NCBI RefSeq assembly: GCF_039531105.1
Contig: NZ_BAAAPK010000001.1
Span: 496,001 to 560,000, forward strand
DNA: 64,000 nt
Direction of reading: 5' to 3'
Source: Microbacterium lacus
GTDB taxonomy: Bacteria > Actinomycetota > Actinomycetes > Actinomycetales > Microbacteriaceae
Shown here: piece by piece, positions 46,811 to 56,590 of the stretch
Layout: each line of letters begins with the position of its first letter
Position numbering within the stretch: the stretch's first letter is position 1
Program-made: the position numbers and the translations under genes
Notes under the pieces: model-generated
What the model was told of the DNA's origin: nothing
What the model saw: only the letters and a program-made list of their open reading frames with translations
Database searches by the model: none

Positions 46811-47974
46811 TCAGCCGATCAGGTTGATGATGTCATTCACGTTCATGCCGTAGTTCACGCGCACCACCGGGAGCGCGAGCTTGTCGGTGCCGATCGTGAC
46901 GTATCCCGGCTCGATCGTGCGCGCCATCTCGAAGCCCGCTTCGCGCAGCGCTTCCTTCGCCGTCTCGTTGTAGTGCCCGAACGGGTAGGCCATGACCTCT
47001 TTCACGCCGAGCACGTCGGCGGAGGCCTGCATATCGGCGACGATCTCGGGGATGCTCCAGTTCACGATGCGACCCTGGCCGTTCGCGCCCGCCTGGTGCA
47101 TGTCGTGGGTGTGGGAGCGACGCAGCACGTACGGGCTCGGCGCCGGGTCCTGGCGGTAGGCGGTGATCATGAACGACGTCGACAGCAGCTTGTACTTGTC
47201 GATCACCGGCACCGCGAGGTCGAACCAGGTCTGGTCGGCGTCGTCGTCCGTGATGACGACGGAGTGATTGGGCAGCCAGAGCCGGCCGTCGATGAAGGCG
47301 CTCAGCTCGTCCCACGTCGGGAGGTAGAACCCGCCGGTGGCGACATGGTTCATGTGCGCGTCGAAGTCGCCGATGTACGCGTAGTTGCCGCGCAGCCACC
47401 CGTCCTCGCCCTCGGGCCGCGTCGTGAACTGGTGGTACATCATGATCGGGATCCGTGCGTTCTCCGCCACGTTCTCGTCCGGTGTCTTCCACGACCCGTA
47501 CAGCGTGATCTGCTGGTCGGTGCACGCGACGAGCTCGGAGCCGTTGACGCGGGACGGGATGCTGAACGCGGCCGCCTCTGCGGGATCGGCGTACCAGCCG
47601 GCGAACACCATGCCGTCGCGAGAGGGGATCGGAAGCCCGGAATACAGGGCGCCCTGCGTCTGGAGCATGGGCGCATCGGCGACTCCGTCGCCGGCGAAGC
47701 TCACGGCGCACGCGTTCGGGTCGTCGGTCGAATCCAGCAGCTGCTGCGCGGCCGTGAGCGGGGTCTGGGTCGGCTCGGGCGTCGGATCGCTCGTCGCATC
47801 GGCCGGCGCGGGAGCGGCATCCGCCCCACCGCGGTTCAGCGCGATCACCGAGATCGTGACGACGAGCGCGGCGACGAGCACGAGGGCGGAGATGAAGGCG
47901 GTGAGGCGCCGACGGCGCCGCACCCGCGCGGACGGGCGACGCCTGCGCGCGCCGCTGCGTGTGGAATCAGTCAC
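46811..47974 (-). CDS. Membrane-anchored polysaccharide deacetylase-family protein (NodB fold)
   Basis: 387 residues. Arg-rich cytoplasmic start, one membrane helix (AFISALVLVAALVVTISVIA), then an InlB/Listeria-Bacteroides-type repeat (FAGWYADP, ITLYGSW, ~75 residues), and a NodB domain: IMMYHQFTT, VVITDDDADQTW (metal Asp), RRSHTHDMH (metal His) and VMAYPFGHYNE. It should deacetylate a cell-wall or surface glycan outside the cell. GTG 47974 chosen; ATG 48028 and longer readings cross the divergent gene's promoter. Confidence 0.85.
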   Translation of the reverse strand: MTDSTRSGARRRRPSARVRRRRRLTAFISALVLVAALVVTISVIALNRGGADAAPAPADATSDPTPEPTQTPLTAAQQLLDSTDDPNACAVSFAGDGVADAPMLQTQGALYSGLPIPSRDGMVFAGWYADPAEAAAFSIPSRVNGSELVACTDQQITLYGSWKTPDENVAENARIPIMMYHQFTTRPEGEDGWLRGNYAYIGDFDAHMNHVATGGFYLPTWDELSAFIDGRLWLPNHSVVITDDDADQTWFDLAVPVIDKYKLLSTSFMITAYRQDPAPSPYVLRRSHTHDMHQAGANGQGRIVNWSIPEIVADMQASADVLGVKEVMAYPFGHYNETAKEALREAGFEMARTIEPGYVTIGTDKLALPVVRVNYGMNVNDIINLIG

Positions 47975-48072
47975 TCTGGTCGGCCCCAACCGTTTCGAGG
48001 CGATGTCGCTCGCCTGCCCCTCGCACATCGTACGACCGCATCTTGCGCCTGCCTGGGAAGTCGGCCGGTGGG

Positions 48073-48078
48073 TACGCT
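48073..48078 (+). promoter_or_regulatory. -10-like hexamer TACGCT for a leaderless start at 48085
   Basis: Six nucleotides before the ATG of the ACT-domain gene. Confidence 0.5.
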
Positions 48079-48084
48079 GTGGCC

Positions 48085-48597
48085 ATGACAACGCTCGTCC
48101 TCACCGTCGTCGGCCCCGATCGCGCCGGCCTGGTCGCCGCCGTCGCCGATGTCGTGGACGCGCACGGCGGCAACTGGGAGAACAGCCAGCTCGCCGAGCT
48201 CGCGGGCGCGTTCGCGGGCATCGTCCAGGTCTCGGTCGACGAGACCCGCGTCGAGGAGCTGCGCGCCGCGCTCTCGGCGCTGGACGGGCTCCTCACCGTC
48301 ACCGCGCACGCCGGTGCCGGCGAGGGTGTCTCGACACCCGACCGCGAGTTCTCGTTCCGGGTGCTCGGCAACGACCGCCCCGGCATCGTGCGGGAGGTCT
48401 CCACCGCGCTGAGCTCGCAGGGCCTGAGCATCGAGCGGATGAGCACCGAGACGTACGACGCGGCGATGGCCGGCGGCAGGCTGTTCGAGGCCTCCATCAG
48501 CGCCCGGGTGCCGGCATCCGTCGACGTCGACGCCGTCCAGGCGGCGCTCGAGGCGCTCGCCGCCGAGATCCAGGTCGACGTCACCCGCGAGGCCTGA
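48085..48597 (+). CDS. Double ACT-domain protein, GcvR-like
   Basis: 170 residues containing two ACT folds: TLVLTVVGPDRAGLVAAVAD at the start and FSFRVLGNDRPGIVREVSTAL at ~88. This layout matches the glycine cleavage repressor GcvR and related amino-acid-sensing proteins. No glycine cleavage genes lie nearby, so the target is unknown. A family B palindrome lies 18 bp after the stop. Confidence 0.85.
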   Translation: MTTLVLTVVGPDRAGLVAAVADVVDAHGGNWENSQLAELAGAFAGIVQVSVDETRVEELRAALSALDGLLTVTAHAGAGEGVSTPDREFSFRVLGNDRPGIVREVSTALSSQGLSIERMSTETYDAAMAGGRLFEASISARVPASVDVDAVQAALEALAAEIQVDVTREA

Positions 48598-48615
48598 CCC
48601 GCTCCCTTGTTTCGC

Positions 48616-48682
48616 TGAGACGCCAACTGCACGCCGAGACCATGGGGTTTCCCCACCGTCTCGGCGTGCAGTTGTCGTCTCA
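48616..48682. repeat. Palindromic element, family B, copy 2
   Basis: A 67-bp hairpin of the same plan as 29500-29566; about 29 of 32 arm positions pair. It starts TGAGACGCCAACTGCACG and ends with GTGCAGTTGTCGTCTCA around a GGGG-TTT-CCCC tip. Located just after a stop codon, as is copy 1. Confidence 0.8.
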
Positions 48683-48702
48683 CGGCCAGGGCGGCGCCCG
48701 CG

Positions 48703-48708
48703 TAGCGT
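48703..48708 (+). promoter_or_regulatory. -10-like hexamer TAGCGT for a leaderless start at 48715
   Basis: Six nucleotides before the GTG of the TPR gene. Confidence 0.5.
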
Positions 48709-48714
48709 GGGGGC

Positions 48715-49194
48715 GTGGACGAAGCGACGTGGGACGAGCGCATCGCGGCCTTCTGGGCGGATGCCGATGACGAGCGACCGGACGCGATGTGGGCCGCGCT
48801 CGAGCCGCTGCTGGCCGAGCGCGCCGCTGACGATGCGGCGGCGCTGTTCGAGCGCGCGTCGCTGCACGACATGCTGGGTGAGGAGCAGCAGGCCGTCCCG
48901 CTGTACCAACGGGCCATTGCCGCAGGTTTGGATGCCGAGCGCGACGGTTTCGCCGTGATCCAGCTCGGCAGCACGCTGCGCAACGTCGGCCGACTCGAGG
49001 AGGCGGCGGAGCTTCTGCAGACCCGCGTGGACGATCCCTCTCTCGGAGCGGCGGCGCGTGCGTTCCTCGCCCTGACCCGCCACGACCAGGGCCGGCACGC
49101 GGAGGCGCTCCGACTCGTCCTCACGGACCACGCGCCGCACGTGCCGCTGTACGGACGCGCGCTCGCCGAGTATGCCGGGCTGCTGACCGACTGA
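48715..49194 (+). CDS. Tetratricopeptide-repeat protein
   Basis: 159 residues, all helical. TPR-type pairs are visible in ALFERASLHDMLGEEQQAVPLYQRAI and LGSTLRNVGRLEEAAELLQ. It resembles small cytoplasmic TPR proteins annotated as tetratrico peptide repeat family in actinobacteria. No catalytic motif, so likely a scaffold; function unknown. Confidence 0.82.
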   Translation: MDEATWDERIAAFWADADDERPDAMWAALEPLLAERAADDAAALFERASLHDMLGEEQQAVPLYQRAIAAGLDAERDGFAVIQLGSTLRNVGRLEEAAELLQTRVDDPSLGAAARAFLALTRHDQGRHAEALRLVLTDHAPHVPLYGRALAEYAGLLTD

Positions 49195-49235
49195 GCGGGT
49201 GGTCCGACGCGTCGGATCCTTGCGACGATGGAGGT

Positions 49236-51131
49236 GTGCGTCGGCCGAGCCTTCCCCTGCCCCTGTCCGCGGTCGACGTCGACGGCTGGATGGCCGTGTC
49301 GGCGCGGAACGCGCTCGCCGGCTACGTCGGTCAGATGCCGGAACTCTGCGTCGAGGTCGGTGGAGACGTGTTCGCCTCCGGCCGGCTCGGCGCGGCCACG
49401 CCCGCGCGCAATGCCGAGAGCGTGGCGTGGTGGAACGGCGAGAGCGAGGGCAACTGGCTCGCCGCGTGGCTCGGTCATGTCGCGCTGGTCGGATCGGCCG
49501 ACGATCGCGAGACCGCCCGCGCGCGTGTGGCGCGGATACTCGGACATCAGTCGGGTGACGGCTACCTCGGGATGTTCGCAGAGGCTTACCGCGCAGACCG
49601 GGGCGTCATCACGGGCGACCTGTGGACGCAGACCTGCCTCCTGCGCGCCTTGCGCTCGTGGGCGGATGCGGAGCACGACGAGTCCGTGCACGACGCGGTC
49701 GACCGCGCTATCCGGCGGACGTGCGCGCATCTTCACCAGGCGCTCGCCGACGGCACCGCTTTTCGCGATACCCGCCGCACCGGACACGACCTCATGTTCA
49801 TCGACGTCCTGTACGACGCGTACCTGCGCGAACCCGATCCCACCTTCGCGGCGACCGCGGTCGCGTTGTACGACGCCTTCTCATCGGCCGACATCGACGC
49901 TCCGTTCGCCGACTTCCAGCGCGATCGGCTGCTGTCGGACGCCCCGATGACCGGCCATGGTGCGCACGTCGCCGAGCATGCCCGAGTCCCGCTCCAGATC
50001 GCGGTGATGACGGGAGATCCGGACGGCTCGTGGACAGAGCTCTTCGGCCGGGGGATGACGAAGCTGTCCGTCGCGGTGGGCTCCAGCGGCGGCATCCGCT
50101 CGGATGAGACCCTCGGCGCGCCGGGTCAAGCGCCCGTCCACCTGGCCGAAGCGGGGGAGGAGCAGTGCGCGCTGACCGAACTCGCCGACACCTACCTGCA
50201 CGCCGCGGCGGTGTCGGGGGACCTGCGCTGGGTCGATCGTGCTGAGGCGATCCTGCTGAACGCGGCTCCTGCCGGTGTCCTTGCGGACGGCACGGCGGTG
50301 GGCTACCTGCACGCGGAGAACCAGACGGCGGCGACCCGTTCCATGGGCACGCGGTGGGACTACTCGCCGACGCACGATGACGCCGCCGTCTGCTGCGCCC
50401 CCAACGCGGGGCGGTTGTTGCCGCTCGCGCTGCGACACGCGGTCGTGCGGATGCCGGAGGGCTGGCTCGTGCAGCTCTACGGGCCGATGACCCTCACCCT
50501 GTCCGGCCGGAACGGCGAGGTGAGACTGCGACAGCGGACGAGCTACCCGTTCGGCGAGGACGTCGACATCGAGGTGAGCGCGGGGGGAGAGGTCTTCACC
50601 CTCGAGCTTCGCGTGCCCGGCTGGTGCCGCGAAGCGTCCGTGGTGACGGCCCGTGTCGACGAGGTCGTGATCGAACGGCGCGCGATGACGATCGCGGTGA
50701 CCGGGCGCTGGGGTGATGCGAGCACGGTCAGGCTCACACTCGCGCAGTCGCTCGACGTGGTGCCCACCGCGGATGGGCGGGTCGCGCTCCGGCTCGGCCC
50801 GCTCACGCTCGCCGCACCGATCGTCCATCGGGCCGTGGCGACGCGACGGTATCCCGGGAGCAACCTGCGCGATCTCGACATCGTGCCCGCCGACGGTGCC
50901 GCTCGATCACCGCTCGTGCTGCGGGAGGCGCGACTCTCCGAGGCGCGGGTCGAACGTGCGGGCGGCGAAGTGAGCTGGGCCGACACCGGCGTGCGCGTGA
51001 CGGTGCCGATGATCGATCCCTCGCCGCGTTCCACGGCGACGACAGGTGCCGAAGACACCGAGGTCGTGCTCGTCCCGATCGGGCAGACGACGCTCCGTCA
51101 GACCGTCTTCAGCATGGTGCGATCCGGCTGA
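49236..51131 (+). CDS. Glycoside hydrolase family 127 (beta-L-arabinofuranosidase-like)
   Basis: 631 residues. (alpha/alpha)6 barrel then beta domains, as in HypBA1. The key residues are seen: GEEQCALTELADTY (zinc Glu and Cys) and AAVCCAPNAGRLLP with Cys386-Cys387, where the second CC position is the usual nucleophile/zinc ligand. It should release L-arabinofuranose from glycans; relatives may act on other sugars. No signal peptide, so it acts in the cytoplasm on imported oligosaccharides. GTG 49236 has GACGAT six nucleotides upstream and GGAGG immediately before. Confidence 0.88.
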   Translation: MRRPSLPLPLSAVDVDGWMAVSARNALAGYVGQMPELCVEVGGDVFASGRLGAATPARNAESVAWWNGESEGNWLAAWLGHVALVGSADDRETARARVARILGHQSGDGYLGMFAEAYRADRGVITGDLWTQTCLLRALRSWADAEHDESVHDAVDRAIRRTCAHLHQALADGTAFRDTRRTGHDLMFIDVLYDAYLREPDPTFAATAVALYDAFSSADIDAPFADFQRDRLLSDAPMTGHGAHVAEHARVPLQIAVMTGDPDGSWTELFGRGMTKLSVAVGSSGGIRSDETLGAPGQAPVHLAEAGEEQCALTELADTYLHAAAVSGDLRWVDRAEAILLNAAPAGVLADGTAVGYLHAENQTAATRSMGTRWDYSPTHDDAAVCCAPNAGRLLPLALRHAVVRMPEGWLVQLYGPMTLTLSGRNGEVRLRQRTSYPFGEDVDIEVSAGGEVFTLELRVPGWCREASVVTARVDEVVIERRAMTIAVTGRWGDASTVRLTLAQSLDVVPTADGRVALRLGPLTLAAPIVHRAVATRRYPGSNLRDLDIVPADGAARSPLVLREARLSEARVERAGGEVSWADTGVRVTVPMIDPSPRSTATTGAEDTEVVLVPIGQTTLRQTVFSMVRSG

Positions 51132-51152
51132 CCGCCGCCGGGCCGGCTCAGG

Positions 51153-51431
51153 TCAGGTCAGGTCGCCGAGCGCCTCGAGGAGCTCGCCGACGGTGTGCGC
51201 CGCATTGGACGGATGGCGCAGGTGTCGCTCCGGGTGCACGACGTAGTGGTTGCGGCGACCCCGACGGTGTCGCTCCAGGTACCCGCCCGCCTCGAGGTCG
51301 CCGAGGATCTTCACGGCTGAGCGCGTCGAGATCCCCGCGGCTTCGGCGATCTCGAGGACGCTCGCGTCGGGGTTCGCGGACACCTGCAGGAGCACGTGCG
51401 CGTGATGGGTGAGGAAGGTCCACGCCGACAT
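51153..51431 (-). CDS. Winged-helix transcriptional regulator
   Basis: 92 residues. The winged helix shows VLLQVSANPDASVLEIAEAAGISTRSAVKILGDL as the helix-turn-helix and GYLERHRRGRRNHYVV as the wing. Related actinobacterial regulators begin with W-T-F-L-T, so I chose ATG 51431; an in-frame ATG at 51488 with GGAGG upstream would add 19 poorly conserved residues. Divergent from the SbtA-like permease, with palindromes in the shared promoter region. Confidence 0.8.
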   Translation of the reverse strand: MSAWTFLTHHAHVLLQVSANPDASVLEIAEAAGISTRSAVKILGDLEAGGYLERHRRGRRNHYVVHPERHLRHPSNAAHTVGELLEALGDLT

Positions 51432-51473
51432 GCCTCCATTCTCGCCCCCGCTCTCGCACGGGTGGTCAATGGG

Positions 51474-51522
51474 TGAAGTATTCTTCATGTATCCTCCGAT
51501 AGGTGAAGAAAGCTGCACCTAT
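51474..51522. promoter_or_regulatory. Candidate operators between the regulator and the SbtA-like permease
   Basis: Two inverted repeats: TGAAGTATTCTTCA (51474-51487) and ATAGGTG...CACCTAT (51499-51505 and 51516-51522, 10-nt spacer). GTGAAG occurs in both. The second lies just before the permease ribosome binding site, where a bound repressor would block transcription. Confidence 0.5.
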
Positions 51523-51536
51523 AAGGAGGCGTGGAG

Positions 51537-52493
51537 ATGGATTCATCGATCACGATGGCGAGCCTGCTGAGCGCGCCCGTGCTCGCATTCGTGCTGGGCG
51601 TTCTGGCGGTCGCGATCCGCTCCGACCTGAAGGTCCCCGACGCGTTCACGCAGACCCTTTCCATCTATTTGCTCCTCGCGATCGGCCTGAAGGGCGGAGT
51701 CGCGCTTGCGGGCACCGATCCGTCCTCCCTCGCGGTCCCGCTCGCGCTCGCGATCGCATTCGGTCTGGTCACCCCGGTCCTCGCCTATCTCGCGCTGCGC
51801 GTCCTCACCCCGCTCGGCCCGGTGGACCGCGGCTCGGTCGCCGCGCACTACGGGTCCACCTCGCTCGTGACCTTCACCGCCGCGATCGTCGCGCTGGAGT
51901 CCGCGAAGATCGTGGTGCCGCCGTACGCGGCGACCGTCCTCACGGTGCTCGAGGTTCCCGGCATCCTGATCGGTCTTCTCCTCGCCCGGCGGCACACCGC
52001 GCGGCGCGGGCGGTGGGGCGCCACGATCCACGAGATCCTCACCGGGAAGTCGATCCTGCTCCTGGTCGGCGGACTCGCGATCGGCGCGGTGATCGGCGAG
52101 AGCGGCTACGCGAGCGTCGAGCCGTTCTTCGGCGAGCCGTTCCGCGGCGCGCTCGTGCTTTTCCTGCTCGCCCTCGGTATCGATGCCGCCCGCAGATTCG
52201 GCGCGCTGCGCACCGGGGCGGTGGGTCTGATCGCCTTCGCGATCCTGTTCCCGCTCGTGGTCGGCTCCACCGCAGTCCTCGTCGGTTCCGCCGCGGGGCT
52301 CGACACCGGAGGGGCCGCGATCCTGGGTGTGCTGTGCGCGAGCGCGTCGTACATCGCCGCGCCCGCCGCCGTGCGGATGTCGCTGCCGGACGCGAACCTC
52401 GCGTATCCGCTCGCGGCGAGTCTCGGCGTCACGTTCCCGCTGAACCTGACGGTCGGCATCCCGCTGTTCACGGCGATCGCGGTGGCGCTGTGA
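51537..52493 (+). CDS. SbtA-like sodium-dependent bicarbonate permease family protein
   Basis: 318 residues with about ten membrane helices in two similar halves. The segments QTLSIYLLLAIGLKGGVAL and VAAHYGSTSLVTFTAAI, plus the second-half counterpart GVLCASASYIAAPAAVR, match the Sbt_1 family, whose cyanobacterial members import bicarbonate with sodium. Whether this one does is untested. ATG 51537 is seven nucleotides after AAGGAGG; a GTG at 51531 is too close to that site. No SbtB/PII-like gene is adjacent. Confidence 0.85.
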   Translation: MDSSITMASLLSAPVLAFVLGVLAVAIRSDLKVPDAFTQTLSIYLLLAIGLKGGVALAGTDPSSLAVPLALAIAFGLVTPVLAYLALRVLTPLGPVDRGSVAAHYGSTSLVTFTAAIVALESAKIVVPPYAATVLTVLEVPGILIGLLLARRHTARRGRWGATIHEILTGKSILLLVGGLAIGAVIGESGYASVEPFFGEPFRGALVLFLLALGIDAARRFGALRTGAVGLIAFAILFPLVVGSTAVLVGSAAGLDTGGAAILGVLCASASYIAAPAAVRMSLPDANLAYPLAASLGVTFPLNLTVGIPLFTAIAVAL

Positions 52494-52502
52494 GGACGCC
52501 TC

Positions 52503-53789
52503 TCAGCGCGCTGCGCGCTGCCGCTCGATCCGCCACATGATCGCAATCGAGATCAGCGCGACCGCCGACAGCACGAGGGTGAGGATCGCGAGCCCGTCGA
52601 AGAGGAGCCACTCGGCGAAGACCCCGCCCAGGACGTTGCCCAGAAGGTACCCGGCTCCCACGACCACTGAGTAGACGCCCATGATGAGACCGCGGTTCTC
52701 GCGGAAATCGGCGGAAATGTCGCTGAGGTGGATGAGCGCCGCCGGTGTGAATCCGGCCTCGAGGAAGACGCCGGCGAGGATCAGGGGTATTGCGACGACC
52801 AGCGGCACACCTCGGTTGATCAGGATGAGACCGACCGAGGCGAGGATCGCGCCGAAGACGGTCACGAAGAGGGTGGGGACCGTCGGGAGGCGCCCGATGA
52901 AGAACGACCACGCCACGATGCACACGCTGAAGACGAGCACGTAGATGCCGAGCACGGCGGACAGCCCCGCCTCATTGCCCGCGAACGCGCCCGGCAGCAG
53001 CTGGCCCGGTGCCGTCCGGTCGCCGGCGAGCACGAACGTGATCTGCGACGTGACCCACGTGCCGAGGATCGCGTTCACGGCGATCCACGCGGGGAGGAAC
53101 GCGATCAGCCGGGGCTGCCGGATGACCCGGACGCGCTCGCGCACACTCGTTCGCGGGGCAGTGACGGATGCCGTCGTGCCGGGTCGCACGAACGCGATGA
53201 CGAGCAGCGCGGCGACGAGATAGACCCCCGCGAGGACGGCGAAGGTCCAAAGCCCGAGGGTGCCGTAGAGGAGGGGCCCGGCGACGGCTCCGAGCGCGAT
53301 CCCGCTCGAGGAGGACAGTTCGTAGAAGCTCGTCACGCGCCCGCGGCGGGAGCGGTCCTCGTCGCTGGCGTCGGCGAGCAGCCCGAGCGTGGCCGGAGCG
53401 GCGAGGGCCCCGCTCGCGCCGTCGAGGAGCCGGGACGTGCCGACGATCACCACGACCAGCAGCAGGGAGGGCGCGACGGTGATGAGGGACGCGCCCGGGA
53501 TGATCAGGACGCCGGCTGCGGCCAGCAACGGCGCGGCGATGAGGAATAGACGCCTTCCGTGCCGATCGCTGGCCGAACCGGCGATCGGGGCGAGGACGAG
53601 CTCGGCGAGGAAGCTCAGGCCGGACAGGATGCCGAGGACCAAGGCTCCGACGGGTGCTCCGGCGCGCGCCAGATCGACGAAGTACGCGCCGAGAGCGAGT
53701 GCTCCGGCGGCGGAGGCCGTTCGCAGCAGCAGCTGGGCGACGATCACGGCGCCGACGCCGGCGGTGGGGCGCGTCGTGGCGGTAGTCAT
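52503..53789 (-). CDS. Major facilitator superfamily transporter
   Basis: 428 residues with twelve predicted membrane helices and the loop 2-3 motif GSASDRHGRRLFLIA typical of drug:H+ exporters. Substrate cannot be told. ATG 53789 is chosen; the 46 extra codons upstream overlap the tRNA-Phe terminator region. Convergent with the permease gene, 9 bp apart. Confidence 0.88.
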   Translation of the reverse strand: MTTATTRPTAGVGAVIVAQLLLRTASAAGALALGAYFVDLARAGAPVGALVLGILSGLSFLAELVLAPIAGSASDRHGRRLFLIAAPLLAAAGVLIIPGASLITVAPSLLLVVVIVGTSRLLDGASGALAAPATLGLLADASDEDRSRRGRVTSFYELSSSSGIALGAVAGPLLYGTLGLWTFAVLAGVYLVAALLVIAFVRPGTTASVTAPRTSVRERVRVIRQPRLIAFLPAWIAVNAILGTWVTSQITFVLAGDRTAPGQLLPGAFAGNEAGLSAVLGIYVLVFSVCIVAWSFFIGRLPTVPTLFVTVFGAILASVGLILINRGVPLVVAIPLILAGVFLEAGFTPAALIHLSDISADFRENRGLIMGVYSVVVGAGYLLGNVLGGVFAEWLLFDGLAILTLVLSAVALISIAIMWRIERQRAAR

Positions 53790-53854
53790 GAGGGTTCCAT
53801 CGTCCCAGGCTTCGGACGGCGCCGACCCGCAGCGGCGGCACGTCGGCAGGGCAT

Positions 53855-53888
53855 GAAGAAACCCCCGTGCGTAGAAGCCACACGAGGG
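53855..53888 (-). terminator. Rho-independent terminator after tRNA-Phe
   Basis: Read leftward: stem CCCTCGTG with CACGGGGG (one G-T pair), an 11-nt loop and then TTTCTTC. It lies 7 nt after the tRNA 3' end, the one classical terminator with a T-run in the window. Confidence 0.8.
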
Positions 53889-53894
53889 TCCCAG

Positions 53895-53967
53895 TGGCTC
53901 CGACGGGCGTCGATCCCGTGACCTCACGATTTTCAGTCGTGCGCTCTACCAACTGAGCTACAGAGCC
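53895..53967 (-). tRNA. tRNA-Phe (GAA)
   Basis: 73 nt, cloverleaf with a 7-bp acceptor stem (GGCTCTG / CGGAGCC region with one mismatch-tolerant pair), anticodon loop CTGAAAA, T-loop GGATCGACGCCC, discriminator A. CCA is not encoded. Confidence 0.93.
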
Positions 53968-53997
53968 GCGCGGCACGGATGCCGCGTCCTAGACGAA

Positions 53998-54017
53998 AGC
54001 CCCTCCGAGAAGGGGCT
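53998..54017 (-). terminator. Hairpin between tRNA-Asp and tRNA-Phe
   Basis: Read leftward: AGCCCCT, TCTCGG loop, AGGGGCT, then TTTCG. It could end the tRNA-Glu/tRNA-Asp transcript before tRNA-Phe or be a processing signal. Confidence 0.6.
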
Positions 54018-54028
54018 GTCGCTCGGAG

Positions 54029-54102
54029 CGACCCTGACGGGACTTGAACCCGCGACCTCCGCCGTGACAGGGCGGCACGCTAACCAACTGCGCTACAGGG
54101 CC
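54029..54102 (-). tRNA. tRNA-Asp (GTC)
   Basis: 74 nt, acceptor stem GGCCCTG with CAGGGTC (one G-T pair), anticodon loop CTGTCAC, T-arm with GGTTCAAGTCC, discriminator G. CCA is not encoded. Confidence 0.94.
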
Positions 54103-54130
54103 ATGCGTATGAAGTTGTATATGTCGGATG

Positions 54131-54203
54131 TGACCCCAACGGGATTCGAACCCGTGCTACCGCCGTGAAAGGGCGGCGTCCTAGGCCACTAAACGATGGG
54201 GCC
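54131..54203 (-). tRNA. tRNA-Glu (TTC)
   Basis: 73 nt, acceptor stem GGCCCCA with TGGGGTC, anticodon loop CTTTCAC, T-arm GGTTCGAATCC, discriminator A. First of three leftward tRNAs; 28 nt separate it from tRNA-Asp, so the two are probably one transcript. CCA is not encoded. Confidence 0.95.
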
Positions 54204-54354
54204 GGATGAACCCGGAGGCTCACCGTTACCGACGCTCAAGCATACGTAATACCGAGACGATCCGCCAATCGAACCACTGACCTGTCCGTGTGCGGTGCGG
54301 CGGGGGGTCGTGCGCACCAGGGCTTTTGCGGGCAGGATGAACCTCATCCACCCC

Positions 54355-54382
54355 TTGCGCCTGTGACTCGTGTTGCTAGTGT
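54355..54382 (+). promoter_or_regulatory. Candidate promoter of the M23 endopeptidase gene
   Basis: TTGCGC (54355-54360), 16-nt spacer, TAGTGT (54377-54382), about 30 nt before the GTG, which also has AGGAGGA as ribosome binding site. Confidence 0.5.
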
Positions 54383-54412
54383 GATCAAAGTCGTCTTCGT
54401 GTAGGAGGAATC

Positions 54413-55819
<1,407 letters not shown>

Positions 55820-55842
55820 GCCGGCAGTCCCGCCCGGAACGC

Positions 55843-55881
55843 CGAAGGCGGACGACGCGCTGAGCGCGGCATCCGCCTTCG
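55843..55881. terminator. Bidirectional terminator between the M23 gene and ppa
   Basis: 10-bp perfect arms CGAAGGCGGA (55843-55852) and TCCGCCTTCG (55872-55881) between convergent stops at 55819 and 55895. Confidence 0.7.
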
Positions 55882-55894
55882 AAGCGAAGCGACT

Positions 55895-56428
55895 TCAGAC
55901 GGTCTTGGGCGCGACGCCCTCACCCTGAGTCTTGGTCTCGCCCTCGTGCTCGGCGAACCGGACGATCGACTCGGCGAGCAGGCGCTCCGCCTCGTCTTTG
56001 CCGGCCCACACGTCGACCTTGACCCACTTGTTCGGCTCGAGGTCCTTGTAGTGCTCGAAGAAGTGCTCGATCTCCTTCTTCGTGTACTCCGGGATGTCCT
56101 CGAGGTCCTGGATGTGGCTCCAGCGCGGGTCCTTCGTCAGGACCGCGACGAGCTTGTCGTCGCCGCCGGCCTCGTCCTTCATCTTCAGCACGCCGACCGG
56201 GCGGACATTCACCATGACACCCGGGAACAGCGTGACATCCAGCAGCACGAGCACGTCCAGCGGGTCACCGTCCTCGCCGAGGGTGTTCTCGAAGAAGCCG
56301 TAGTCGGCCGGATAGCCCATCGGAGTGAACAGCACGCGGTCCAGGAACACGCGACCGGTGCCGTGGTCGACCTCGTACTTGACGCGGCTGCCGCGCGGGA
56401 TCTCGATGACGGCGTCGTGTGAAGCCAT
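55895..56428 (-). CDS. ppa: Inorganic pyrophosphatase
   Basis: 177 residues, family I soluble pyrophosphatase that hydrolyses PPi and drives biosynthetic reactions. Seen: EIPRGSRVKYEVDHGTGR, MGYPADYGFFENTLGEDGDPLDVLVL (the metal-binding Asp cluster) and HFFEHYKDLEPNKWVKV. ATG 56428 with AAGGAG seven nucleotides upstream. A short tail EHEGETKTQGEG follows the fold. Confidence 0.96.
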   Translation of the reverse strand: MASHDAVIEIPRGSRVKYEVDHGTGRVFLDRVLFTPMGYPADYGFFENTLGEDGDPLDVLVLLDVTLFPGVMVNVRPVGVLKMKDEAGGDDKLVAVLTKDPRWSHIQDLEDIPEYTKKEIEHFFEHYKDLEPNKWVKVDVWAGKDEAERLLAESIVRFAEHEGETKTQGEGVAPKTV

Positions 56429-56489
56429 GCGTGTCGCTCCTTGGTGAGGGGGTGGGATGCCGCGCACCAGCCTACTCGGGGCGCTCACG

Positions 56490-56565
56490 GTGAAAGAACG
56501 GGGAGAAACGGCAGGTTTCGGCCCGTCTGAGCGACGTTCAGACCATAATCGCCCCGCGCTTTCAC
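56490..56565. repeat. Palindromic element, family A, copy 2
   Basis: Outer arms GTGAAAG...CGGGGAGA and CGCCCCGCGCTTTCAC pair with a few mismatches; inside are small hairpins GAAAC/GTTTC and GTCTGA/TCAGAC. Similar to 20297-20380 in order and sequence. It lies between divergent ppa and tilS, 25 bp before tilS. Confidence 0.7.
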
Positions 56566-56578
56566 GCGGCATGGCCGA

Positions 56579-56584
56579 TACCGT
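56579..56584 (+). promoter_or_regulatory. -10-like hexamer TACCGT for a leaderless start at 56591
   Basis: Six nucleotides before the GTG of tilS. Confidence 0.5.
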
Positions 56585-56590
56585 GAACGC

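Noticed and set aside
53895..54203. tRNA genes as an integration site for a genomic island
   Set aside because: No duplicated tRNA 3' end, integrase or composition shift is present on either side.
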